From Cellulomonas fulva (lineage in GTDB: Bacteria; Actinomycetota; Actinomycetes; Actinomycetales; Cellulomonadaceae), in NCBI RefSeq assembly GCF_018531375.1, contig NZ_JAHBOH010000001.1:1054001-1118000 (forward strand): DNA of 64,000 bases, given 5' to 3'. The notes under the pieces were generated by a model. The model saw only the letters and a list, made by a program, of their open reading frames with translations, did no database searches and was not told where the DNA came from. The position numbers and the translations under genes are program-made. Of the stretch, positions 8,343 to 16,096 are shown piece by piece (positions within the stretch are counted from its first letter, which is position 1; each line of letters starts with the position of its first letter).

Positions 8343-8374
8343 GGACGCCGGTGCGCAGCCGCGCACCGGCGTCC
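8343..8374 (+). terminator. Terminator of the riboswitch-peptide unit
   Basis: Perfect 14-bp stem (ggacgccggtgcgc, 8343-8356) with loop agcc and its complement at 8361-8374. It begins 39 bases after the peptide stop codon and is not followed by a T tract. It would isolate the riboswitch unit from the SHOCT gene at 8526. Confidence 0.75.
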
Positions 8375-8525
8375 GTCGTCTGAGCCCCTCGCCGTCGCGC
8401 GGCGACGGTTGCCAGAGGCAGATCGTGCGGGTGTGGTGCATTCCTGCAGGTGCCCAGGTGGACTAGCGTCAGGGGCGATACCCGCACGGCGCGGGCTGCA
8501 CTTGGTCGAAAGGTCACGCACCGAC

Positions 8526-8900
8526 ATGGACTTCTGGCACTGGGTACTCGTTCTGCTCTGGTGGTTCCTCTTCTTCGCCTACCTGATCATCCTCTTCCAG
8601 ATCCTGGGCGACCTGTTCCGTGACCGCGACCTCGGCGGCTGGGGCAAGGCGGCCTGGATCGTCGGCCTGATCCTCCTGCCCTTCCTCACCGCCCTGATCT
8701 ACGTGATCGCGCGCGGCCGGGGCATGGCGGAGCGCCAGGTCGCCGCGGTCCAGCAGGCGAAGGCGGACACGGACACCTACATCCGCGAGGTCGCGGGCAA
8801 GTCGCCTGCGGACCACATCGCCGACGCGAAGGCGCTCCTGGACTCGGGCGCCATCAACCAGGCGGAGTTCGAGCAGCTCAAGGCGAAGGCGCTCGCCTGA
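8526..8900 (+). CDS. SHOCT domain membrane protein with PLDc_N-like head
   Basis: A 124-residue protein. Two N-terminal membrane segments (about 5-32 and 42-66) with aromatic-rich MDFWHWVLVLLWWFLFFAY resemble the PLDc_N two-helix module; a charged linker follows, and the C-terminus (about 98-124, DHIADAKALLDSGAINQAEF) is a SHOCT motif, a short helix pair common at protein ends. Such proteins are frequent in actinobacteria and have no known reaction; an oligomerisation or membrane-stress role is possible. ATG 8526 is preceded by gaaagg. It ends at a strong shared hairpin with the convergent flippase gene. Confidence 0.82.
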   Translation: MDFWHWVLVLLWWFLFFAYLIILFQILGDLFRDRDLGGWGKAAWIVGLILLPFLTALIYVIARGRGMAERQVAAVQQAKADTDTYIREVAGKSPADHIADAKALLDSGAINQAEFEQLKAKALA

Positions 8901-8915
8901 GCCTTCCGCTCGTCG

Positions 8916-8951
8916 GGACGGGCCGGTCACCTCACGGTGACCGGCCCGTCC
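8916..8951. terminator. Bidirectional terminator hairpin
   Basis: A 15-bp inverted repeat (ggacgggccggtcac at 8916-8930 and its complement at 8937-8951) around a 6-base loop, 15 bases after the SHOCT stop. The convergent large flippase-like gene ends at 9050, so the hairpin can serve both directions. Confidence 0.75.
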
Positions 8952-9049
8952 TGCGTCCGTGCCCTGCTCTGCCGCCGCGCCGTGTCCGGCTGGGCGGGCT
9001 CGTCCGGCCCGCCGCGACCGCCGCTCTGCGACCTGCCGACCCGGTCCGG

Positions 9050-11719
9050 TCAGAGCTCGCCGGTGCGCTGCAGGTAGCGCATCGCGACCCAGCCGATGGG
9101 GATGCGCACCCAGAACGTGACGACGCGGAACAGCACCGCGATGGAGGTCGCGACACCAGGGTTGATGCCGGTCACGGCCGTCAGCGAGGCGGCCAGCGCC
9201 ACCTCGATGGCGCCCATGCCGCCCGGCGTCGGGACCAGCGCCCCGGCGGTGTTGCCCGCCAGGTAGACGATCGCGACCTGGATGAGGCTCGCCTCCTGGC
9301 CGAACGCGGCGAGGCACGCGTCGAACGCGAGCACGTACCCGAGCGTCATGACCAGGTTGCCGGTCACGGCGACGACGAGGCGCCACGGCCGGCCCAGGAT
9401 GTCGACCAGCCGCGGCCAGATCTGCCGCAGCGTCGGCCGGATCTTCGCGAGCACCCACTGGCGCACCTTCGGCACCAGCAGCGACGCGGCGACGACGGCG
9501 GCCACCAGCGCGATGGCGAGCAGCACGGTCGGTGAGATCGGGAGCTCGGACTCCTGCCCGCCGGAGGCCAGCGAGAGCACGACCAGGAGCAGGATCGTGA
9601 CGACGAACTGGCTCACCTGGACCATGGCGACGGTCGCGGCCGCGAGCGTGGTCGACACCCCGCGGCGGGTCAGCAGCCGCAGGTTCAGCGCCGCCGGCCC
9701 GATGCCGGCGGGCGCGGCCAGGGCGACGAAGCTCGCGGCCGCCTGCACCACGTGCGTGAGCCAGACGGGGAGGCGCACGGGCGAGAACGCCATGAGGGCC
9801 AGGCTCGCCCCGACCAGGGTGAGCATCCCGAGCAGGAACGCGAGCACCGTGAAGCGCCAGTCGCTCGAGGCCAGCGCTGCGGAGATCTCGTCGATGTTGA
9901 CGCGCGTGACGACGAACAGGATCGCGACGATCGGCACGATGATCGTCAGGACGGTGCGGGCGCCGAACCGGACGAGCTGCTGCGGCTCGACGTCGGCCTC
10001 GGGGATGCGCGCGACGATCGCGGTGCGCAGGTCCTCGAGGACCTTCTTGTGCCCGCGGAGCTGGCTGCGCGTGAGCTCGGGCAGCGCGATGCCCTGCAGG
10101 AGCGGGCCGATCGCGGCGATGTCGTCGTCGGACAGCGAGTGCGCGGCGGACTGGAGCGCGCGGTCCACGCCGACGCGCAGCGCGAGCAGCGCCAGGAGCT
10201 GGGTCAGGTCCATGCGCCGCGCCAGCTCCGACGAGGCGACGTAGCCGGACTCCCAGCCCACGATCCACACCATCGGCCGTCCCACGACGTCCTCGACCAG
10301 GATCGTGTCCGACGAGAGCTCGCGGTGGGCGATGCCCGCGTCGTGGGCCGTGCGCAGCTGGGCCCAGACCTCGCGCAGCAGCTCGTCGCTGAGCACGTCG
10401 TCGGGCAGGTCGCTGAGCGGGACCGCGCGGCCGGGGCGCGCCTGCACCAGCAGCATCGAGTCGTCGACCTCGGCGACGCGCAGCAGCTCCGGCGTCCGCA
10501 CCCCGGCGGAGCGCGCGGCGTACCCGAGCAGGGCGGTGCGCTCGGCGGTCTGCCGCAGCGACTGCACCGAGCGTCCCTCGAGGCCGCGCAGCCGGATCGA
10601 GCGCCAGACGCGCGACACCATGCCGACGACCTGGCGGTCGCCGTCGATCACGACGAGGTCGAGCCGCTGGCCGTCCTCGGTGGAGAGCTCGTAGGCGCGG
10701 TAGCCGGTGGACCGCACGAGGGCGCGGGACGCGGCGTCGCCGTCGGCGCGCTCGGCGTGCTCGACCGTGTCGGCCAGGGTGCTGGCGGTGCTCGTCGGGC
10801 CGGCCACCGGCTCGTCGTCGGCCTCGTCGGACGCCGGCCGGTCCGGGTCGATGCGGCGCAGCCGGACGGGCTCGTAGCCCGCCCGGCGGATGCCGGCGAG
10901 CAGGCGGGCGCCGTAGGCGCGCTCGCTGCGCGCGCCGGAGACGTAGCGGACGCCCAGACCGGTCAGCCGCCCGATCAGCAGCGCCACCGCGAGGCCCGGC
11001 AGCGAGACGCCGGCGGTCACGAGCAGCACGGCGATCGCGACCCAGAGCAGGTTCCAGGACCAGGCGACGGTGCGGCGGCGGGACCGCGGGCCGCTCACCG
11101 TGAGCAGGCCGGCGAGCATCGCGACGTAGGGCGGGATGGTGAGCGTCCAGGTGCCGCTGAGCAGCACGGACATGCCGCGGACCAGCGCCTCGGAGCCGAC
11201 CTCCTGCACCAGCACGATCGCGAGCCAGGTCAGCACCACCGCGATCACCGCGGCGACCAGCGCCTCGATCAGCTGCCGGCCCAGGCGACGCACCGCGAGC
11301 TCGATGCCCACCGCGATCGGGACCGCGAGCGTCACCACGCCCTCGAGCACCTGCACGGGGACGAACAGGATGCGCCGCAGCAGCGCCGCGAACCCCTGCA
11401 CGTCCTCGGCCACACCCGTGGTGGTGTGCTGCGCGTAGGTGGCCAGGACCATGACGAGCGCGATGCCGAGGCCGGACATCACCGCGCCGATGAGGTCGCT
11501 CGGGTGGTGCACGCGCACGGTCGGCTGGTCGTCGACGACGATCCGGTCCGCCTCGGCGGCCGCGCGCTCGCGCTGCTGCTCGGGCGTCTCACCCTCGTCG
11601 GGCGGCTCGACCACCTGGCGGGCGGTCACCAGCTCCGGCAGGTCGACGTGGGCGTCGACGTGGGCGTCGGCCGCCGGCGAGGGCGCCGACGCGGCCCCCG
11701 GTGACCTGCGCGCAGACAT
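9050..11719 (-). CDS. Flippase-like (LPG synthase TM region) protein fused to a degenerate kinase domain
   Basis: An 889-residue membrane protein in three parts. Residues about 75-275 hold roughly seven membrane segments. Residues about 330-560 are kinase-like: TPELLRVAEVDDSMLLVQ, AHDAGIAHRELSSDTILVE and a following MVWIVGWESGY. In active kinases these would read HRDLxxxN and DFG; here the catalytic Asp is Glu467 next to His465, the Asn is Asp, and DFG is replaced by GWE, so phosphotransfer is unlikely. Residues about 585-885 are a lysylphosphatidylglycerol-synthase TM region/YbhN-type flippase domain with PTPGGMGAIE. I infer transport of a lipid or lipid-linked molecule, with the pseudokinase as a sensor or scaffold. 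Start ATG 11719. Confidence 0.85.
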   Translation of the reverse strand: MSARRSPGAASAPSPAADAHVDAHVDLPELVTARQVVEPPDEGETPEQQRERAAAEADRIVVDDQPTVRVHHPSDLIGAVMSGLGIALVMVLATYAQHTTTGVAEDVQGFAALLRRILFVPVQVLEGVVTLAVPIAVGIELAVRRLGRQLIEALVAAVIAVVLTWLAIVLVQEVGSEALVRGMSVLLSGTWTLTIPPYVAMLAGLLTVSGPRSRRRTVAWSWNLLWVAIAVLLVTAGVSLPGLAVALLIGRLTGLGVRYVSGARSERAYGARLLAGIRRAGYEPVRLRRIDPDRPASDEADDEPVAGPTSTASTLADTVEHAERADGDAASRALVRSTGYRAYELSTEDGQRLDLVVIDGDRQVVGMVSRVWRSIRLRGLEGRSVQSLRQTAERTALLGYAARSAGVRTPELLRVAEVDDSMLLVQARPGRAVPLSDLPDDVLSDELLREVWAQLRTAHDAGIAHRELSSDTILVEDVVGRPMVWIVGWESGYVASSELARRMDLTQLLALLALRVGVDRALQSAAHSLSDDDIAAIGPLLQGIALPELTRSQLRGHKKVLEDLRTAIVARIPEADVEPQQLVRFGARTVLTIIVPIVAILFVVTRVNIDEISAALASSDWRFTVLAFLLGMLTLVGASLALMAFSPVRLPVWLTHVVQAAASFVALAAPAGIGPAALNLRLLTRRGVSTTLAAATVAMVQVSQFVVTILLLVVLSLASGGQESELPISPTVLLAIALVAAVVAASLLVPKVRQWVLAKIRPTLRQIWPRLVDILGRPWRLVVAVTGNLVMTLGYVLAFDACLAAFGQEASLIQVAIVYLAGNTAGALVPTPGGMGAIEVALAASLTAVTGINPGVATSIAVLFRVVTFWVRIPIGWVAMRYLQRTGEL

Positions 11720-11796
11720 ACCCGCGAGTCTAGGCAGGTGGGCGCTACGGTGGCGCTCAGGAGGCCGCCGTGGCCCCGTGACTCGAGGAGGGCGTC

Positions 11797-12363
11797 GTGA
11801 CGACGATCGACGAGACGGGCCGCGAGCTGCGCGCCCTGTGGTGGCTTCCGGTCCTGCGCGGCGTGGTCCTGCTGCTGCTCGGTCTGCTCATGCTGTTCCA
11901 CCCGCTCGAGACGCTCGCGGCGATCACCTGGGTGTTCGGGGTGTTCGCGGTCCTGGACGGCGTGCTGATCCTGCTGCAGGCGTTCGTGGACCGCGCCAAG
12001 GGGGTCATGTGGTGGCAGGTCCTGGGCGGCCTGATCGTGATCGGGCTCGGCGTCGTCGTCATGGTCTGGCCCAAGCCGACCGTGCTCGTGCTGTTCTACC
12101 TGGTCGCCGCGTGGATCCTGGCCGTCGGCCTGTTCGGGCTGGTCGGGTCGGTGGTGCTGCACAAGCGCGCCGAGCAGACGTGGTTCGTCGCCCTCGCGTT
12201 CGGCCTGGTCAACCTGGTGATCGGCCTGCTGCTGGTGCTCAACCCGCAGACGTCCCTGTCCGTCGTGATGATCCTCACCGGCGTGTTCGCACTGGTTGGC
12301 GGCGTGCTCCTGCTGGTCAGCGGACTCGCGGCCCGCTCCCTCGGCAAGCAGCTGGCTCCCTGA
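11797..12363 (+). CDS. HdeD family membrane protein (DUF308)
   Basis: A 188-residue protein with six hydrophobic segments of about 20 residues separated by short loops, in the paired pattern of the HdeD/DUF308 family (GVVLLLLGLLMLFHPLETL, then WVFGVFAVLDGV and later repeats). HdeD in E. coli supports acid resistance at high cell density; in actinobacteria the family is widespread and its role untested. The GTG start at 11797 follows gaggagggcgtc. It is divergent from the flippase gene (77 bases between starts) and convergent with the CPBP gene. Confidence 0.88.
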   Translation: MTTIDETGRELRALWWLPVLRGVVLLLLGLLMLFHPLETLAAITWVFGVFAVLDGVLILLQAFVDRAKGVMWWQVLGGLIVIGLGVVVMVWPKPTVLVLFYLVAAWILAVGLFGLVGSVVLHKRAEQTWFVALAFGLVNLVIGLLLVLNPQTSLSVVMILTGVFALVGGVLLLVSGLAARSLGKQLAP

Positions 12364-12382
12364 CGGGACGGCGGCGGCCGGG

Positions 12383-13246
12383 TCAGTCGAGCCCGACCGC
12401 CGCGATCCAGTCCGGCGGGATGAGCGCGTAGCCGACGAAGACGGTCAGGTCCATGACGGTGTGGGCGACGACGAGCGGCATCACGCGCCGGGAGCGGTGG
12501 TAGTACCAGGCGAAGACGACGCCCATCACCACGTTCCCCGCGAACGCGCCCCAGCCCTGGTACAGGTGGTAGGTGCCGCGCAGCAGCGCGCTCGCGGCGA
12601 TGATCGCGGGAACCGACCAGCGCAGCGTGCGCAGCCGCTCCATGAGGTAGCCGACGACGACGACCTCCTCGAGCAGCGCGTTCTTCAGCGCGAGCAGGAT
12701 CAGCAGCGGGATGGTCCACCAGTGGTCGTCGATCGTCGTCGGCTGGACCTGGACGGTGATCCCCAGCACCCGCCCGATCGCGTACAGCCCCAGCCCGGGG
12801 ACGCCGATCGCGGCGGCCAGGCCCACGCCGATGCCCAGGTCGCGCCAGGGGCGGGCGAACGTCAGGCCGATCTGCCGCACGGCGGAGCGGCCGTGGGCGG
12901 ACAGCAGGTAGAGCGCGAGCGCGACGGGGACGAGCGCGAAGCCGATCGCCAGGAGCTGGTAGATCACGTCCAGCCAGGGCCGCGCGTTGATGGTCTGGTT
13001 GATCGTCGTCGACTGGTCGGCGAGCGGTGGGCCGGCGGTGAGCCGGTCGAGCATGTTGACCATCGCGTAGACCGCGGACCGGCCGAGGGACAGCCCCAGC
13101 ACGATCCAGATCTCGACGGTCAGGCGACGGCGCACCGCGCGCCCCGAGGGTGGCGGCGCTGAGGACGGCGGTGCTGAGGGCTGCAGGGCTGAGGGCTGCA
13201 GGGCTGAGGGCTGCGGCGCGGCCTCGTCGTCGCCCACCGTTCTCAT
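12383..13246 (-). CDS. CPBP family intramembrane protease-like protein
   Basis: A 287-residue membrane protein with about eight hydrophobic segments. The CPBP (CAAX protease/bacteriocin-processing) motifs are present: LLEEVVVVGYLMERL for motif 1, RGTYHLYQG for motif 2 and VAHTVMDL for motif 3. In motif 1 the usual Arg after EExxx is Val, a variant I recall from other actinobacterial members. The Glu pair and two His would form the active site. The N-terminal tail holds a 15-base repeat encoding QPSAL units, of no obvious function. ATG 13246 is preferred; a GTG at 13255 is possible. Substrate unknown. Confidence 0.85.
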   Translation of the reverse strand: MRTVGDDEAAPQPSALQPSALQPSAPPSSAPPPSGRAVRRRLTVEIWIVLGLSLGRSAVYAMVNMLDRLTAGPPLADQSTTINQTINARPWLDVIYQLLAIGFALVPVALALYLLSAHGRSAVRQIGLTFARPWRDLGIGVGLAAAIGVPGLGLYAIGRVLGITVQVQPTTIDDHWWTIPLLILLALKNALLEEVVVVGYLMERLRTLRWSVPAIIAASALLRGTYHLYQGWGAFAGNVVMGVVFAWYYHRSRRVMPLVVAHTVMDLTVFVGYALIPPDWIAAVGLD

Positions 13247-13307
13247 GCCTCGCACTGTAGGGCCGCATCCCGTGCGCCGATCATCTTGCGCGGGCCGGGC
13301 GGAATGT

Positions 13308-13321
13308 GCAAACTAGTTTGC
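13308..13321 (+). promoter_or_regulatory. Palindromic operator upstream of ABC exporter operon
   Basis: gcaaactagtttgc is a perfect 14-base palindrome, with a further half-site gttgcaaa at 13322-13329. It lies 43 bases before the first gene (13365) of an operon that encodes a winged-helix regulator, so autoregulation by that regulator is the likely purpose. An A/T-rich island of this kind stands out in the GC-rich background. Confidence 0.65.
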
Positions 13322-13364
13322 GTTGCAAAGTCCGACTGGCGGGCGGCACACCGAGGGGGACGAG

Positions 13365-13988
13365 ATGGACGACGAGCACCTGGCGCCGGACGACGCGCTG
13401 GCGATCATCGCGGGCCAGCGCGAGGTCTCGGCCCGCACCCAGCCCTCGTCCGCGTTGCTGTTCGGTGTGTGGGGCGCGGCGTGGCTCATCGGCTACGGGC
13501 TGATGTGGCTCACCGCGCTGGACGACGACACCCCGGCCGTCTGGGCCGCGGCGGTCGCCATCGGCGGCGGCGCGGGCGCGATCGCCTTCACGATCTGGCA
13601 CTCGATCCACCGCTCGTCGGGCATCCGGGGACGCAGCCCGCGCGAGGGGGCGATGTACGGCTGGGCGTGGGCGCTCGGCTTCCTGGCGCAGGGCATGATC
13701 GTCGCGGCGCTCGCCGAGGCGGGTGCCGAGCCGGTGGTCGTCAGCCTCGCGGCCAACGCGATGGCGACCATGGTCGCCGGGCTCCTGTACCTGGCGGGCG
13801 GGCTGCTCTGGCGGTCGACCCCGCTGTACGCGCTCGGTGCGTGGCTCCTGCTCACGGGCGCGGCCGGCGCGTTCGCCGGGCTCCCCGGGTCCTACGCGGT
13901 CATGGCGTTCGCGGGCGGCGGCGGGATGCTGGTCGCCGCGCTCGTCTCGCGCCTGACCGGGCGCCGGACCTGGGGCGACGGTGCCTGA
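13365..13988 (+). CDS. Integral membrane protein of regulator-ABC operon
   Basis: A 207-residue protein with six predicted membrane segments (starting about 28, 60, 95, 120, 145 and 170), no signal peptide and no recognised domain. Start ATG 13365 follows ccgaggggga. Its stop overlaps the start of the winged-helix regulator (13981), which in turn overlaps the ABC ATPase, so all four genes form one operon. Such membrane proteins commonly precede a small MarR/PadR-like regulator in actinobacteria; it may sense membrane state or assist the exporter. No function can be assigned from sequence. Confidence 0.75.
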   Translation: MDDEHLAPDDALAIIAGQREVSARTQPSSALLFGVWGAAWLIGYGLMWLTALDDDTPAVWAAAVAIGGGAGAIAFTIWHSIHRSSGIRGRSPREGAMYGWAWALGFLAQGMIVAALAEAGAEPVVVSLAANAMATMVAGLLYLAGGLLWRSTPLYALGAWLLLTGAAGAFAGLPGSYAVMAFAGGGGMLVAALVSRLTGRRTWGDGA

Positions 13989-14283
13989 CGACGACCTCGA
14001 CCCCGTCATCCACGCGCCGGCACGGCTCCGCGTGGTCGCGACGCTCGTCGGGCTCGGCCGGGGCGACAGCATCTCCTTCCCGCGGCTGCAGCAGCTGCTC
14101 GACATGACCGCGGGCAACCTGTCCACCCACCTGCGCAAGCTCGAGGAGGCGGAGTACGTGACGATCACCAAGACGTTCGAAGGACGCCAGCCGGCGACGT
14201 TCGTGGCGCTGACGGAGACCGGGCGGGGCGCGTTCGAGCGCTACTCGCGCCGGCTCCGCGCGCTGCTGGGGGACGCGTCATGA
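13981..14283 (+). CDS. Winged-helix transcriptional regulator
   Basis: A 100-residue DNA-binding protein of the small MarR/ArsR-like type (HTH_34-like). Residues about 12-80 form the winged helix: RLRVVATLVGLGRGDSISF, a recognition helix MTAGNLSTHLRKLEEAEYV and a wing KTFEGRQPATFVALTETG. It has no metal-binding cysteines or effector domain. Start GTG 13981 overlaps the preceding gene by eight bases and its stop overlaps the ABC ATPase start (ATGA). The perfect palindrome at 13308 is the likely operator, so it probably represses its own operon. Confidence 0.85.
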   Translation: MPDDDLDPVIHAPARLRVVATLVGLGRGDSISFPRLQQLLDMTAGNLSTHLRKLEEAEYVTITKTFEGRQPATFVALTETGRGAFERYSRRLRALLGDAS

Positions 14284-15278
14284 GCGCGCCGGTCGTGGAG
14301 CTCGCCGGCGTGACGCGCCGGTTCGGGCCCGTGGTCGCGCTCGACGACGTGTCGCTGAGCATCCGGCCCGGCGAGCTCGTCGGGCTGCTGGGACCCAACG
14401 GCGCCGGCAAGACGACGCTGCTCAGCCTGGTCAGCGGGCTCCGCAAGCCCGACGCGGGAACGGTCCGGCTGTTCGGGGGCGACCCGCGCGACGCGGCGTC
14501 CCGGCTCGCGCTCGGCACCACGCCGCAGGAGACCGGCCTGCCCCAGACGCTGCGCGTGTCCGAGGTGATCGCCCTGGTCGCCGGGCACTACCCGGACCCG
14601 ATGACGACGGCGGAGGTGCTCGAGCGGTTCGGGCTCGAGGGCCTCGCGCGCCGGCAGACCGGCGGCCTGTCCGGCGGTCAGAAGCGGCGCCTGGCCGTGG
14701 CGCTCGCCCTCGTCGGGCGCCCGCGCCTGGTCCTGCTCGACGAGCCGACCACCGGCCTGGACGTCGAGGCCCGGCACATCCTGTGGCAGGCGCTGCGGGA
14801 CTACCACGCGGACGGCGCGACCGTGGTGCTGACCAGCCACTACCTCGAGGAGGTCGAGGCGCTGGCCCGCCGCGTCGTGGTCGTCGGGCAGGGCCGCGTG
14901 CTCGCCGACGGCGACCTGCCGTCCGTCCTCGCGCTCGTCGCGCGCCGGCGCGTGCTGGTCACCGTGCCCGCCGCGGCACGCGCCACGGTCGCCGCGCTGC
15001 CGGGCGCGGGCGACGTGGAGGCGCAGCCGCCGGGCGCGGGAGGCGCCGCCGAGCCGGCGGGGCACGACGAGGTCCGCCTGACGGTGCTCGCCGCGGACGC
15101 CGACGCGCTGGTGCGCGGGCTCGTCGGGACGGGCGTGCCGTTCCGCGACCTCGAGGTGCGCGGCGCGTCGCTCGAGGAGGCGTTCCTGACCCTCACCGCG
15201 CCGGACGCGGCCGCGCGCCCGGCCCCGCACGGGACCAGGCCGGGCGTGGCCGCGGACGACCTGGAGGTGACCCGATGA
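14280..15278 (+). CDS. ABC transporter ATP-binding protein
   Basis: A 332-residue ATPase of a multidrug/antibiotic-type exporter (CcmA/DrrA-like). Walker A GPNGAGKTT is at 38-46, the signature LSGGQ at 130-134 and Walker B LVLLDEP at 150-156, followed by the H-loop region LTSHYLEEVEAL. A C-terminal extension of about 100 residues is typical of DrrA-like subunits. It overlaps the regulator upstream and the permease downstream by four bases each, indicating translational coupling. The transported substrate is not predictable. Confidence 0.93.
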   Translation: MSAPVVELAGVTRRFGPVVALDDVSLSIRPGELVGLLGPNGAGKTTLLSLVSGLRKPDAGTVRLFGGDPRDAASRLALGTTPQETGLPQTLRVSEVIALVAGHYPDPMTTAEVLERFGLEGLARRQTGGLSGGQKRRLAVALALVGRPRLVLLDEPTTGLDVEARHILWQALRDYHADGATVVLTSHYLEEVEALARRVVVVGQGRVLADGDLPSVLALVARRRVLVTVPAAARATVAALPGAGDVEAQPPGAGGAAEPAGHDEVRLTVLAADADALVRGLVGTGVPFRDLEVRGASLEEAFLTLTAPDAAARPAPHGTRPGVAADDLEVTR

Positions 15279-16075
15279 CCGCGGAGCGGACGACAGCGAG
15301 GACCCCCGCCGCAGCGCGCACGCGGCCGTTCTGGCGGCTCGCGATCCTGCACGCCCGGCTCGGCTTCGTCGAGACGATCCGCATCCCGATCGCCGTGCTG
15401 GGCAACCTGCTGTTCCCGGCGCTCGCGCTGATCTTCTTCGTCGTGCCGCAGCGCGCGATCGCGGACGACCCCGTGCTGGCCACCGCGGCCGTCGCGCAGC
15501 TCGGCGTGTTCGCGGTCATGTCCACGTGCCTGTTCTCGTTCGGCGCCGGCGTCTCGGAGGACCGCCAGCAGCCGTTCGACCCCTACCTGCGCACGCTTCC
15601 CGCCGGCCCCGGCCCGCGCCTGACGGGCCGCGTGCTGAACGGACTGGTGTGGTCGTACATCGCGCTCGTCCCGGTGGTGCTCGTGGGCTGGCTCCTCACG
15701 GCCGCGAGCATGTCCCCGGCGCAGGCGCTCGCCACCGTCGTGCTCGTCGTCGGCGCCGCGGTGCCGTTCCTGCTCCTCGGCCTCGCGATCGGCTACCGGC
15801 TCTCCGCCAAGGCGGCGATCGCCGTGGTGCAGGCGGTGCTGTTCCCGCTGGCGTTCGCCGGCGGGCTGTTCATGCCGCCCGAGGTGTTCCCCGACTGGCT
15901 GGACGCGCTGTCGAAGGCGCTGCCCTCGCGGGCCCTGCGCGACCTCGTCGTCCAGGTCACCACGGGCGTCGACGCGTACGCGCTCGCGGTGCCCGTGCTG
16001 GTGGGCTGGACGCTGGTGTTCGCCGCGCTCGCGGCGGCGGCCTACCGCGCGGACGAGGGGCGCCGCTTCCGCTGA
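15275..16075 (+). CDS. ABC transporter permease
   Basis: A 266-residue ABC-2 type permease with six membrane segments (from about 37, 70, 115, 150, 180 and 235) and the conserved turn GGLFMPPEVFPDWL before the last segments, usual in DrrB-like subunits. Start ATG 15275 overlaps the ATPase stop and is preceded by ctggaggtgaccc. With the ATPase it would form an exporter of lipid, peptide or drug-like molecules. The gene converges with copA (21 bases between stops). Confidence 0.9.
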   Translation: MTAERTTARTPAAARTRPFWRLAILHARLGFVETIRIPIAVLGNLLFPALALIFFVVPQRAIADDPVLATAAVAQLGVFAVMSTCLFSFGAGVSEDRQQPFDPYLRTLPAGPGPRLTGRVLNGLVWSYIALVPVVLVGWLLTAASMSPAQALATVVLVVGAAVPFLLLGLAIGYRLSAKAAIAVVQAVLFPLAFAGGLFMPPEVFPDWLDALSKALPSRALRDLVVQVTTGVDAYALAVPVLVGWTLVFAALAAAAYRADEGRRFR

Positions 16076-16096
16076 CGCCCCCCGCCCGCGCGCGGG

